Assembly: GCA_024803745.1 (NCBI GenBank)
Contig: JANJXV010000006.1
Coordinates: 46,221,001 to 46,285,000 of the forward strand
Reading direction: 5' to 3'
DNA: 64,000 bases
Source of the DNA: Megascapheus bottae
Lineage: Eukaryota > Chordata > Mammalia > Rodentia > Geomyidae
The notes under the pieces are model-generated. The model was not told the origin of the DNA, ran no database searches, and saw only the letters and a program-made list of their open reading frames with translations. The translations under genes were made by a program, and so were the position numbers. Position 1 is the first letter of the stretch. Each line of letters begins with the position of its first letter. Of the stretch, positions 1-9,805 are shown in pieces.

Positions 1-349
1 CTAATTAATATAGTTCATCTTTCAGTATTCAGTTTAAATTATACACTTGTTGATGCTTATATAGTCATCTCTCCTAAGTGGTCACAACCCCTCTCAGCAA
101 TAATAAAGACATTTTACCTAATTTTTCCTGTTTATATAATAATATTTATTAGCTATTAGTTACACCAAGGCTTTGAATTCAGGCCCCAATACTACCAGAG
201 CCAACAAGAAACAAACACAGTAGAAACAAGTCATGGAGTCTTCAACTCCCATTTCCTGCATGGAGAGCAGGAAATATTTTTGCTTTTCTATTTTTCCCTA
301 CTATAAGCTACTTAAACTAAAATAAATCCATGCTAAAACTTTAAAAATC

Positions 350-566
350 AGGTGCCAGCGGATCACTCATGTAATCCTAGCTTCTTAGGAGGCTGAGATC
401 AAAGGATTGTGGTTAAAATCCAGCCAGGCGGGAAAGTCCATGAGGCTCTTATCTGCAATTAAAAACCAAAATCCAGAAATAGAGCTGTAGCTCAAAAGAT
501 AGAACACTAACTATGAGCACAAAAGTTCAGGGACAGTAACCCTAGTAAGCCCTGAGTTCAGAAACA
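350..566 (+). mobile_element. B1-Geo SINE, diverged
   Basis: The left half has the 7SL/B1 signature (cctagcttcttaggaggctgagat). The right half has gagctgtagctcaaaagata and ends gccctgagttcag. It abuts an oppositely oriented IDL-Geo element. Confidence 0.75.
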
Positions 567-567
567 T

Positions 568-763
568 TTTTTGGCCCCAGTCCTGGGCCATGAACTCAGG
601 GCCTGAGCACTGTCCTTGGACTTTCTCAAGGCTAGAGCTCTACCACTTGAGCCTCAGCACCACTTCTGGCTTTTTTCTAAGTATGTGGTACCAAGGACTT
701 GAACCCAGGTCCTCGTGCATGCTAGACAAGCACTCTACCACTAGGCTAAATTCCAGGCCCCCC
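568..763 (-). mobile_element. IDL-Geo SINE
   Basis: Reverse orientation: starts with the A-tail remnant and right-half end (ccagtcctgggcc) and ends with the tRNA-Ala-like 5' part (gcaagcactctaccactagg). Confidence 0.85.
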
Positions 764-818
764 CAAAACATTTTTTAAATCACGTATATTTGTATCTATA
801 CTGTAGAAATTATCATAG

Positions 819-1052
819 GTCAGGTACCAGTGGCTTGTGTCTATAATCCTAGCTACTCAGGAAGCTGAGAGCTGAGGATCATGGCTCAACACCAGCCCAG
901 GCAGGAAACTCCATGAGACTCTTATCTCTAATAAACTACTCAAAAATAGTTTTAAGTGGTACTGTGGTTCTAGCGGTAATATGCTCTCCTTGAGTAAAAA
1001 GAAACTCAAGAACAATGAGTGCCCAGGCCCAGAGGCTCAAGCCCCAGAACGG
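819..1052 (+). mobile_element. B1-Geo SINE
   Basis: B1-like left half (taatcctagctactcaggaag) plus Geo right half ending caagccccagaac; no clear A-tail. Confidence 0.75.
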
Positions 1053-1228
1053 GTGGGGGGTAGGAGGGAAAGGAAATAAGCAGAATATTTGATACATTTG
1101 TGTATATTTTCATTCTCCAAGAAGGTAATAGAGTAAAGAGCTGCCACCTGACCTAATTACATAAAAATGTATTGCTATAGACTAAACTTTGGGAAGCTCT
1201 GAGCTAACTTATAAGATCTTTGATGTGA

Positions 1229-1466
1229 AGCCGGGCATAGTGGCTCATGCCTAAAATCCTAGCTACTCAGGAGGCTAAGATCTGAGGATCATGGTTCAAA
1301 GCCAGCCTGGGCACTAAAGTCCGTGAGACTCGTCTCTCCAATTAACCACCAGAAAACCAGAAGTGGCATTATAGCTCAAGGGGTAGGGCGGTAGCCTTGA
1401 GCTGAAGAGTTCAGAGATAGCACCCAGGCCCAGAGTTCAAGTCCCTTGACCAACCAAAAAAAAAAT
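1229..1466 (+). mobile_element. B1-Geo SINE, aggggtaggg subtype
   Basis: Starts gccgggcatagtggctcat. The right half contains ctcaaggggtagggcggtag and ends before an A-rich tail at about 1457. Confidence 0.85.
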
Positions 1467-2169
1467 CTTTGATATCATCAGCAATGTCCTATATATGTAC
1501 ATTTCCCCATAACCTTTTATATGGAACCATACACTAGATGGACATCAAAAAATAGCCACTGCATCACTAATTCATTCGTGTAATGAAGTTAAAAAGAGAA
1601 ACCCTGGCAGGCAGAAATTAAAAATAAAATTAAACAATAATCATAGCCCAAGTGAAAATACTAAGTATGCTGTTGAATTGTACACCTTGGAAACTCCATG
1701 AAAAGGTCTAGGATAGAGAGAGAGATGTGGGTTTACATGCTACTAAAGCCCTGGGCTGAAAAAGTAGGTATAAATGGAGAAGAGAAGCAGATTAAGCAGG
1801 ATCCTGGAATAGTACAGGCTTAAAAGGAATTCATACAATACAAAATGTACCACTCATAGTGCAGGCGTCTTGGAAGATGGAGAGGAGAGGATCAGTGGGA
1901 GTTTTTGAGTCACACATGGTAGATCAGCAGAGCTGAAAACACTGGGAGGGGTTGACAAAATCTATTGCTGAGGAATCATGGAGAGTGAAGTCTACCTGGA
2001 ACAAGAATGAAGTGCAAACAGCAGGCTCAACTCAGTGAGGCCTACCCTGTCACTTGTCCTAAAGACTAGATACTTCTAGGGTTTGGATATGTTTCATTAC
2101 ATCCAGCAAGACTCTTGTCTGCCATTATTCTTGGTATGTCTGTGTAGGTGTAATATCTCAGGTCCTCCA

Positions 2170-2605
2170 AAAGAAGTCCTTTTTGAAGGAAGAAACATCA
2201 CAGAAGTCCTTTAATAGATGAATAAACAAAACATGGTATATCCATGCAATGGAATACTCTTTAGCCATGAAGACAACTACTGCTGTGGTATATTTTACAC
2301 AGGGAAAAACTCTGGAAACATCACAAGTTAGGCCATTCACAAAATAACAAATATTTTATGATTTCATTTATATATTTAGAATGGAAAGTCCTATTCTTAG
2401 CAGATTCGTGGTTACCAGAAAGCAAAGAGAAAGGAGGAAATTGCTTAAGGGGGGGTATAAACTTTCTCTTTGATGCAAGGAAAGGCTTTGAAAGTAGTGA
2501 TGATGGCTACAAACTATTGTGGATTAACATCAGTGAGCTGTATACTTAAAATGATTTAAATGGCCAATCTTATTATTATATACTTATCAAAAATTTTAAA
2601 GTCCT
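2170..2605 (+). mobile_element. Ancient L1 3' end (L1M type)
   Basis: Resembles the 3' end of old mammalian L1: atggtatatccatgcaatgg, a degraded segment coding the ORF2 tail, then gtggttaccaga and a final sequence ending gtatacttaaaatgatttaa. Heavily diverged, non-coding. Confidence 0.6.
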
Positions 2606-2858
2606 TAGTTTAAAAAAATTTAAAGCCCAAAGCAGGAATGATTCTATTTGGGAATTCCTCACATTGTGAGAAGATGGAATAATGTATGTTGTCTAGATAG
2701 ATCTTTACACCTTCTGGAGGAGAAAATTTCCAAAATCATGTCTAGTAATTGCTATGATAAATTATCCTTGGTCTAGATACAAGTAAAAATGTGAGCAAAG
2801 TTTTCAAAAAAAAATCTTTTAAAACACAGTTTATTCTCGTTAAATCAAATTTAACAGG

Positions 2859-3080
2859 AGCCAGGCATGAGAGTTCATGTCTATAATTCTAACTATTCAG
2901 AGGCTGAGACATGAGGATCAAGGTTCAAAGCTTGCCTGGGCATAAAAAATCCATGAGCCTCTTATCACCAATTAGCAATAACAAACTGTAAGTCAAAGTG
3001 TAGCTCAAGTGGTAGAGCACCAACCTGCGCAAAAAAAGCTGAGGGACAGTGCTCAGCTGAGTTCAAGTCCTGGTCCCAGT
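2859..3080 (+). mobile_element. B1-Geo SINE
   Basis: Diverged B1-like left half, then ctcaagtggtagagcaccaa and gttcaagtcctggtcccag. It ends directly in a CA microsatellite. Confidence 0.75.
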
Positions 3081-3093
3081 ACACACACGTACA

Positions 3094-3133
<40 letters not shown>
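3081..3133 (+). repeat. (CA)n microsatellite at a SINE 3' end
   Basis: About 50 bp of alternating C and A with two interruptions (acgt, aaac). Confidence 0.95.
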
Positions 3134-3137
<4 letters not shown>

Positions 3138-3828
3138 AGAAAGCCCTAGGAAGATAACTTCATGTAGCTGTAAGTTTTGGGGGCAGGGGAGGGAATAGCA
3201 AATGAAAACTTTTCTGAATGATAGATAGGATGTCACACATATTGGTTAGCTCAAGTCAAAGGATTTTTGAGACTTTTTTTTCCAAGTCACTAGTCCTAGA
3301 CACAAAATCATTTCTAGAAAACAGAGTTCTGAAACTTTCACCTAAATTACTTTCTGCTACTATGCCCAAGAAGCCTGCTGCAATTATTAGATGGACATGG
3401 TAAGAGGAAACATTTATTTATGCCTCGAATGAGAAGCACTATGGCAAACACAGGTACCATCTAGCAGTTTGGGGTGTTGAAAAATTACTGTGCTTGCAAC
3501 CTAATGTCAAACATTGAAAAATTGCTAAAATTTGAAACAAGAAAAAAGGCACCTCTAATAATGATTTTTTTGGATAAAAAGATGGACAACCAAATGTGCT
3601 TAAGTGACACTTCAATTATACCAGAGTCTCCAGAGCACTTTTCTCACAAAGTACTTCCTGCTGGCTAGCCATCATTCTTGCTCCCAAGTGAGATAGGTTT
3701 GTGGGAAGGGAAGACCAAATGGTATGGCTCAGATTCATCCCAATCAAAGCTTCTCTATGAGCAGAGGAGCATGGGACTTGCTGGTATGGGATATATCCTT
3801 AATGCTGACCTGTTCTCTGCACTTACAG

Positions 3829-4011
3829 GAGCCTCTATCGTTGGGGTGAACTGTCACTTTGATCCCACAATTAGTTTACAAACAGTGAAGCTCATGAAGG
3901 AGGGACTGGAGGCCGCTGGGTTGAAAGCTTACCTGATGAGCCAGCCCCTGGCCTACCATACCCCTGACTGCGGCAAACAGGGATTTATTGATCTCCCAGA
4001 ATTCCCCTTCG
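3829..4011 (+). CDS. BHMT: BHMT exon 6 (betaine-homocysteine S-methyltransferase, residues ~210-269)
   Basis: BHMT is a cytosolic zinc enzyme, abundant in liver and kidney, that transfers a methyl group from betaine to homocysteine, giving methionine and dimethylglycine. This 183-bp exon lies between a canonical acceptor (ttacag, ends 3828) and donor (gtaaga, 4012). It starts with the last two bases of the Gly209 codon, codes 60 residues and ends with the first base of Gly270. Numbering follows human BHMT from memory. It contains GVNCHFDP, where Cys217 is the first of the three zinc ligands, and the segment [12 protein letters not shown] of the (beta/alpha)8 barrel. No stop or frameshift is present. 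The paralogue BHMT2 is less likely because the following exons match the BHMT C-terminal extension. Confidence 0.96.
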
Positions 4012-4019
4012 GTAAGATA

Positions 4020-4268
4020 GACATTTTTCTTTCTTTCCTTCCCCCACCTCCCAGTCATGGGGCTTGAACTCTGGGCCTGGGTGCTGTCCCTAAGCTACTC
4101 AGATCAGCTGAAGGCTACTGCTCTACCACACTGAGCCACAGTGCCAGTGGTGGTTATTTGGAGATAAAAGGCTCATGGACTTTTGTGCCTGGGCTGGCTT
4201 TGAACCACGATCCCCAGATCTCAGCCCACTGAGTAGCTAGGATTACAGGCATGAGCCACGGGCACCCA
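4020..4268 (-). mobile_element. B1-Geo SINE in BHMT intron 6
   Basis: Starts just after the exon 6 donor. Reverse signatures are ggggcttgaactctgggcct and ggattacaggcatgagccac. Confidence 0.85.
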
Positions 4269-4276
4269 GAAAGATG

Positions 4277-4513
4277 GATTTTTTTTATTGTGGGTCATGG
4301 GGTTTGTAATTGGCCTGGGCATTGTCCCTGAGCTCTTCAGCTCAAGACTATTGCCCTATCCATGAGACAAGCCCCACTTCCCATTTTCTAGAGGTTGACT
4401 GGAGATAAGAGTCTCAGGTCCTTTTGTGCACGGGCTGGCTTTGAACCTTGATTCTCAGATCTCAGCCTCCTGAGTAGCTAGGATTACAGGCATGAGCCAC
4501 TATGCCCAGCTAA
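4277..4513 (-). mobile_element. B1-Geo SINE in BHMT intron 6
   Basis: Second reverse-oriented copy in tandem with the previous one. It carries ggttgactggagataagagt and ends with the 7SL-like start (ccactatgcccagct). Confidence 0.85.
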
Positions 4514-4723
4514 GATGGATATTTTTTATAAGTTGTCTAAATATATTTGTTTGATAAATTTCAAGAGCAAATACATGTCTGGATGAGATATGGTAGAATA
4601 TAACAGTAATCCAAGGGATCAGGAGGCTAGCCTAAGCAAAAAGCAAGACCCCATCTCTACAGTATAGTAGTAGCAGTAAACACATAATCCTAACCACACT
4701 GGTAGAAGGAATATGCTGTGAGA

Positions 4724-4861
4724 GAGGGAGGAAGGAAAAAAGGAAGGGAGGGAGGGAGAGAGGGAGGGAGGGCGGGAGGAAAGAAAGAAGGAAGGAGGGA
4801 AGGAAGGAATGAAGGAAGGAAGGAAGGAAGGAAGGAAGGAAGGAAGGAAGGAAGGAAGGAA
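4724..4861 (+). repeat. GGAA/GGGA-rich homopurine tract
   Basis: Nearly pure purine strand, degenerate at the 5' side and a clean (GGAA)n over the last 60 bp. The 200 bp before it (4514-4723) include a B1-like scrap (gcaagaccccatctctac) only. Confidence 0.95.
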
Positions 4862-4894
4862 AATTGAAAGATCTATCTAAAAAATAGCTAGATC

Positions 4895-4940
4895 ATAGCC
4901 AGGCACCAGTGGCTCATTCCTGTAATCCTACAAAACAAGA
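4895..4940 (+). mobile_element. B1-Geo 5' fragment
   Basis: Only the first about 45 bp (agccaggcaccagtggctca) remain; the rest of the element is missing. Confidence 0.55.
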
Positions 4941-5409
4941 TAAGACAACTCTCTCCCCAAAGTGTGATAATCCATCAGAAAAGCTCTGAGGTTGAATAAA
5001 AGTTACCCTTCAGGCTGGGATCACCAGAGACTTGGTTGTGGTTCTAATTCTATTGTTATGGCATGTAACTTCAAGAACTTCAAAAACTCTTCTAGATCTT
5101 TATTTTCTCATCAGAACAAGTTATGATCTCCAAACTTGTTTCCTTCTTTTAAACATGGCTCAGACACTCCAAAGCCTTTGGGCTGGGTTGGGTTGCTCTA
5201 TAACAGATGTTGATGAGACAAAGCAAACTGCCAGAAATTTGGTGGCACTGTGGCCGAGAAGCATGGGAAAAGGCCATAGAGGTGCCAGAATAGACAAGCT
5301 TCCCATCCTATTATAAAGTCCTTAAGACTATATCCTCTATTCCCTGGAGATGCTCAGACAAGCAAGACATAAGATGAAGACTTGGAAGAACCAGATAGGA
5401 GGGGCAATA

Positions 5410-6060
5410 AAGCATTTGTTACTTTTGCTGTGCAATATATTACTCTAAAATGTGTTTGTTCCTTGCCATTTCTGTGGGTCAGGAATTCAAGAATAGCAGC
5501 TGTTGGGAGCTTTCCTTCAGGATCTCTTAAATGGTTATGGCCCAGGGGGCTGGTAGTTTGGCCTAGTAGTAGACAGCTTGCCTAGCATGCTCGAAGACCC
5601 GGGTTCAACTCCTCAGTACCACATACATAGAAAAAAGCCAGAAGTTATGCTGTGGTTCAAGTGGTAGAACTCTGGCCTTGAAAAAACCCAAGAACAGTGC
5701 TCAGTCCTAAGCCCAAGCCCAGGACTGGCAAAAAATAAAAAAAAGGTTACAGTCCAGATGTTAGCCAGTGCTGCAGGCAGCAGAAGGCCTGACAGAAGCT
5801 ATGGTTTAGATGACCCTTGGAAGTTGTTGGTGTTACATTCTTGCTGTCTGTTGACAGCTCATGAGCCATTTCATGGTGATGCTTGAGTGTTCTTACAACA
5901 CATAAGAACACAGCAGCTGCCTTCCCCAAGGGTGGGTACTCTAAGAAAACGCAAAGCAGAAACGATGTTCTCTATAACCGAGCCACCTAGAGTCATGGAC
6001 TATTCTCTGTGCCCTGTATTTCTGATTTCACAGACCATCCCTGAGAAGCAGGAAAGCAAT
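5410..6060 (+). repeat. Ancient interspersed repeat, class unresolved, split by a SINE
   Basis: Segments such as tttctgtgggtcaggaattc, ggcagcagaaggcctgacag, and cagcagctgccttcccc recall a well-known mammal-wide repeat whose name I cannot recover with certainty (LTR or DNA class). The IDL-Geo copy at 5546-5743 interrupts it. Positions 4941-5409 show nothing I recognise. Confidence 0.35.
5546..5743 (+). mobile_element. IDL-Geo SINE in BHMT intron 6
   Basis: ID-type left half with B box gggttcaactcc, right half and an A-rich tail interrupted by one T. Flanks ggttatggcccag and ggttacagtccag look like a mutated target duplication. Confidence 0.85.
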
Positions 6061-6176
6061 CATTGAGAACTATCCAGAAGGTTGCTAACTAGTCACACAA
6101 TGTAAACTAAGACGTATAAACACAAAGTACTTAACGGTCTTTACTAAGAATTCAAATATGATGCTTTTTATTACAG

Positions 6177-6405
6177 GACTGGAGCCCAGAGTTGCCACCC
6201 GATGGGATATTCAAAAATATGCTCGAGAGGCCTACAACCTGGGGGTCAGGTACATTGGTGGTTGCTGTGGATTTGAGCCCTACCACATCAGGGCAATTGC
6301 AGAGGAACTGGCCCCAGAACGTGGTTTTTTGCCACCAGCTTCAGAAAAACATGGTAGCTGGGGAAGCGGTTTAGACATGCACACCAAACCCTGGATACGA
6401 GCAAG
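6177..6405 (+). CDS. BHMT: BHMT exon 7 (residues ~271-345, zinc-binding CC pair)
   Basis: This 229-bp exon has an acceptor ttacag ending at 6176 and a strong donor gtaagt at 6406. It completes the split Gly270 codon, codes 75 residues and ends with two bases of Arg346, so its phase fits both neighbours. It carries the GGCCGFEP motif, whose adjacent cysteines (299 and 300 in human) complete the zinc site with Cys217. The following [14 protein letters not shown] segment belongs to the C-terminal region that in the known structure forms the hook and dimerisation arm. The frame is intact and residues are nearly identical to human as I remember it. Intron 7 downstream is packed with SINEs on both strands. 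Confidence 0.96.
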
Positions 6406-6534
6406 GTAAGTACCTTTCAGCTAATGCTGCTGACCCAAACTTGTGCAGATGTCTAAGGGAGGCCACTGAAAGGCAGGAAGGAACTACCTGGCTCTGTGAA
6501 GATGAGGAGTTAGTCAACCTCTTTAAATTTTTCT

Positions 6535-6829
6535 TTTTTTTTTATACATTATTATTATTCTTTATTGTGTTTTTCTTATTTCTGAATTTATTCTTCTTAC
6601 ACTGTATTTTAAGTACAGTTTTATTTTTATTTTTTATTTTTTGCCAGTCCTGGGCTTGAGCTCAGGGCCTGAGCACTGTCCTTGGAATTTTCTCAAGGCT
6701 AGAGCTCTACCACTTGAGCCTCAGCACCATTTCCGGCTTTTTTCTATGTATGTGGTACCGAGGAATCGAACCCAGGTCTTCATGCATGCTGGGCAAGCAC
6801 TTTAACCACTAGGCCAAACTCCCGGCCCC
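6535..6829 (-). mobile_element. IDL-Geo SINE with 3' extension, BHMT intron 7
   Basis: A 19-bp direct repeat (aacctctttaaatttttct) at 6516-6534 and 6830-6848 bounds the insertion exactly. The SINE body is about 6640-6829 in reverse. Between its A-rich tail and the distal target copy lie about 105 bp of non-SINE, A/T-rich sequence ending in a second poly(T), read on the minus strand as SINE, extension with AATAAA, poly(A). Confidence 0.88.
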
Positions 6830-6915
6830 AACCTCTTTAAATTTTTCTACAGAGGTGTTTATAAAATTTCCTTATGGATGCTTTCTGGAAAATGCTTTAA
6901 GAATATAAAATGTAG

Positions 6916-7115
6916 GGCCTGGAGTTTGGCCTACTGGTAGAGTGCTTGTCTAGCATGCACGAAGACCCGGGTTAGATTCCTCGGTACTACATACATAGCA
7001 AAAAGCCAGAAGTGGTACTGTGGCTCAAGTGGTAGAGCCCTAGCCTTGAGAAAATTGAGGGACAGTGCTCAGGCCCTGAGCCCAAGCCCAGGCCTGGCAA
7101 AAAAATAATAATAAT
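6916..7115 (+). mobile_element. IDL-Geo SINE, BHMT intron 7
   Basis: Flanked by the 14-bp direct repeat aatataaaatgtag at 6902-6915 and 7116-7129. A/B boxes are tggcctactggtagag and gggttagattcc. The tail is A-rich with TAA repeats. Confidence 0.9.
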
Positions 7116-7129
7116 AATATAAAATGTAG

Positions 7130-7356
7130 CCAGGCACTGGTGGCTCACACCTATAATTCTAGCTACTTGGGAGGCTGAGATCTGAGGATTGTGGTTCAAA
7201 GCCAGCCCAGGCACAAAAGCCTGGTTAACTGGAGATAAGAATCTCCAATTAACCACCAGAAAACAAAAGTGGCTCTGTGGTTCAAGTGGGAGAGAGCCAG
7301 CCTTGAGCTAAAGGGCTCAGGGACAGCACCCAGAGTTCAAGTCCCATGTCTGGAAA
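7130..7356 (+). mobile_element. B1-Geo SINE, BHMT intron 7
   Basis: Begins immediately after the distal target copy of the previous SINE; a further related stretch (tacaaaatgta) follows its A-tail, so both appear to have used the same A/T-rich target. Confidence 0.85.
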
Positions 7357-7446
7357 AAAAAAATACAAAATGTAAATCATTTAAATGATGAACACCACAT
7401 TGTACTCTAGTAAAGCAACATTTATGCTAATATTGACTTGTAGTGG

Positions 7447-7642
7447 ATTTTTTTTTTGACCAATCCTAGGGCTTGAACTCAGAGCCTGAGAACTGTCCTT
7501 TTTTTGCTCAAGGCTAACACTCTACTACTTGAGCCACAGTGCCACTTTCAGCCTTTTCTGGTTACATGATACTGAGGAATCAAACCCAGAGTTTTATGCA
7601 TACTAGGCAAGCATTCCTACCACTAAACCATATTCTCAGACC
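7447..7642 (-). mobile_element. IDL-Geo SINE, diverged
   Basis: Poly(T) start, ccaatcctagggcttgaact, and 5' end gcaagcattcctaccactaa. Older than its neighbour by mismatch load. Confidence 0.8.
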
Positions 7643-7648
7643 TTGTAG

Positions 7649-7826
7649 TGATTTTTTTTTTCTGCCAATCCTGGGGCTGTCCTTGGGCTTTCTCAAGACT
7701 AGAGCTCTACCACTTGAACCACAGCACCACTTCCGGCTTTTCTATTTTTGTGGTACCAAGGAACTGAACCCAGGTCTTCATGCATACTAGGCAAGCATTC
7801 TACCACTAGGCCAAACTCCTGGCCCT
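7649..7826 (-). mobile_element. IDL-Geo SINE with internal deletion
   Basis: Reverse copy lacking about 25 bp near the right-half end: cctggggct joins directly to gtccttgggc. The 5' end reads ccactaggccaaactcctgg. Confidence 0.85.
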
Positions 7827-8120
7827 GATTTTTAAAAATAATAACCTTAAAATAATATTCACTAAATGTCTGTTTTATGTCAAATTTCCAGAGCTGAGAA
7901 TGCAATGGTAGATAAGATAGGCAAGGTCTTTGCCCTCAGAACTTACATTCCAGTGCTAGAGATGAATAATAAACAATTTAATACATGTAATATCTGACCC
8001 TTTGCTGGGAACTAGGAATACTAAAGAAAGTTGTGGTCCCTGACTTGGAGACTGCTGACTACTGGGGAAAATAAAGCCAGTGAAACTGTTTTACTAGAAG
8101 CATAGACTTAAAAAAAATCT

Positions 8121-8319
8121 AGCCGGGAGTGTGGCCTAGTGGTAGAGTACTTGCCTATCATACACAAAGCCCTGAATCTGATTCCTTGGTACCACATACA
8201 CAGAAAAAGCCAGAAGTGGTGCTGTAGCTCAGGTGGTGGAGTGCTAGTGGAGTGCTAGCCTTGAGAAAGCCCAAGGACAGTGCTCAAGCTCTGAGTTCAA
8301 GCCCAAGGACTGACAAGAA
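8121..8319 (+). mobile_element. IDL-Geo SINE with 11-bp internal duplication
   Basis: Complete element ending in an A-tail. The unit gtggagtgcta occurs twice in a row at 8236-8257 in the right half, absent from the other copies here. Confidence 0.88.
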
Positions 8320-8697
8320 AAAAAAAAACTTACAACCACTATCTGCCTAATAGAAATATAGAAGATGAGATTTGGGAGGTATGGGTTTGAAGGATTCCAT
8401 CAGCCAGAAAATGAAGGAGATGGAGGGATCAGATTTACTTCATATAGCAGATATTAATTAGATACAAATATCCACCTGATACAGTTGTTTATATATAGTA
8501 CAGGTCTACAGATTCTAGGAGTGGATACATCTTTGTATCCACCTTCATGGGCCCTCATTGAGACACTGAGTCCAAAGATGGCTCCAAAGATGAGTGTATT
8601 CAAGGCAGAGGCTAGAAGCTTGGGGGAGGAGCTTGAGGCTAAGGAAGGAGCCTGATGTTGTGCGACTACAATGCCACTGTGTGTTCTGCTCCCTCAG

Positions 8698-8884
8698 GGC
8701 CCGGAAGGAGTATTGGCAGAACCTTCGGATAGCTTCTGGCAGGCCTTACAACCCTTCCATGTCAAAGCCAGATGCCTGGGGAGTGACCAAAGGGACAGCA
8801 GAGCTGATGCAGCAGAAGGAAGCCACAACAGAGCAGCAGCTGAGAGAGCTCTTTGAGAGACAAAAGTTCAAATGGGCACAATAG
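8698..8884 (+). CDS. BHMT: BHMT exon 8, C-terminal coding exon
   Basis: The acceptor is ctccctcag, ending at 8697. The first base completes Arg346, then codons run [20 protein letters not shown] and on through the tetramer/dimer arm to FKWAQ and a TAG stop at 8882-8884. Fitted to human numbering the protein would be 407 residues, one more than human (406) and, from memory, equal to mouse and rat, which end in SAQ. Trp in place of that Ser is the only oddity. The [13 protein letters not shown] and [16 protein letters not shown] segments are characteristic of BHMT. The ATG that appears earlier in the same open frame is intronic and is not a start. Confidence 0.96.
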
Positions 8885-9385
8885 CCATAACACAACTAGT
8901 TTTGGTCATTCCTCTATGTTTGGGCCATAATAATCAGAAATAAGAAAAAGATGGCCAAAATGGAATGGTTATGTTGACTAATGCAGCCTAAACAGAGATC
9001 TGATATTATCAGAAAAAAATTGAATCACAAATAGCACTTGACAAATCTAAAAGTATGTGTTAGGAGTTTCCTTAGAAACTACAGCAGGAAAGTCTATCAA
9101 ATGTAAGGCACTGCAGAAGTCACTGCAGGAAGTGAAACAAGAAGTTAGGTACAAGGAAGATGAGGCATCAACTGTCATAAATGACACAACTTTCTGGGGA
9201 CAGATAAGGTGCCATGGATAATGGCTTCCAAGCTCTTTTGAACATAAACCCTAGCAAGAAACAATTTATATAATGACCCAGTAGAACATGCAATACAGAG
9301 CACCTGAAACATGTATGATCTATTCTGGTATTTCCTATTGCTTTCCATCCTAGTTCATTAATAAAAGCATCCAGGTTGATTATTA
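8885..9385 (+). other. BHMT: Putative BHMT 3' untranslated region
   Basis: Sequence from the stop codon to about 20 bp past the first good poly(A) hexamer. It is free of SINEs, unlike nearly everything around it, which fits selection against insertions in a UTR. The true end is uncertain; human BHMT has, from memory, a longer 3' UTR, so a later site is possible. Confidence 0.5.
9360..9365 (+). promoter_or_regulatory. Candidate BHMT poly(A) signal AATAAA
   Basis: Canonical hexamer about 475 bp after the stop codon, followed by moderately T/G-rich sequence (tggctgattggttttc). It is the first canonical hexamer seen on this strand after the CDS. Confidence 0.5.
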
Positions 9386-9407
9386 TGACACTAATGGCTG
9401 ATTGGTT

Positions 9408-9486
9408 TTCTTTATGGTGCTGGGACTGACTCTAGGGCCTTATATATACTGGGTAAGCACCCTACCCTGTGCTATATCTCTAGATC
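9408..9486 (-). mobile_element. ID-like tRNA-derived monomer
   Basis: Reverse of a tRNA-Ala-like monomer without a Geo half (tggtgctgggactgactctaGGGCC onward, ending at the A-box region). An older monomeric rodent SINE just downstream of the BHMT end. Confidence 0.6.
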
Positions 9487-9805
9487 TCACTGATGGTTTT
9501 GACCTGCAATTTGTAAAATACTGCTGTTGGACTCTTCAGATATGGAATATTTCAATGTAAGATTATATAAAAGTTATATATGAGAGTAGCCATTAAATAT
9601 CCATAGTCCTGAGAAGAGTGCCAACATTCTCTCCATTTCCTAACTCACTCCTACTGCTAAGCCACATCCAGCAATGGGAAGGAGAAAAGAGTGGCATGTT
9701 GCCCCTCACACTGCTCAAAACTGGGCTCATCTAAATCAGACTGAAGAGCAGTTAGCTAATATCGTAGTTTTCAGAAAAGTATACTGTGTGGAGGTGGGGA
9801 TGCAG

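Larger units (their letters stand above)
1..3828 (+). other. BHMT: BHMT intron 5, 3' part
   Basis: Everything before the exon 6 acceptor is intronic; no upstream BHMT exon (for example the segment preceding Gly209) was found, so intron 5 begins outside the window. It holds SINEs at about 350-1466 and 2859-3080, an old L1 3' end at 2170-2605 and a CA microsatellite. Positions 1-349, 1467-2169, 2606-2858 and 3134-3828 show nothing recognisable. An open frame runs from 3678 in frame into exon 6, but the canonical acceptor at 3828/3829 and the loss of BHMT similarity upstream mark it as intron. Confidence 0.85.

Noticed and set aside
590..778. Recurring frames with the same N-terminal-like sequence (SGPEHCPWTFSRLELYHLS)
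   Set aside because: These appear wherever an IDL-Geo SINE lies in reverse (also 33863, 57762, 59622); they are SINE translations, not a protein family.
3678..3828. In-frame upstream extension of BHMT exon 6 with an ATG
   Set aside because: A canonical acceptor precedes exon 6 and similarity to BHMT begins exactly there; upstream residues match nothing in BHMT.
8594..8697. ATG-started frame leading into BHMT exon 8
   Set aside because: Intronic; the acceptor ctccctcag at 8697 and split Arg346 codon define the exon.
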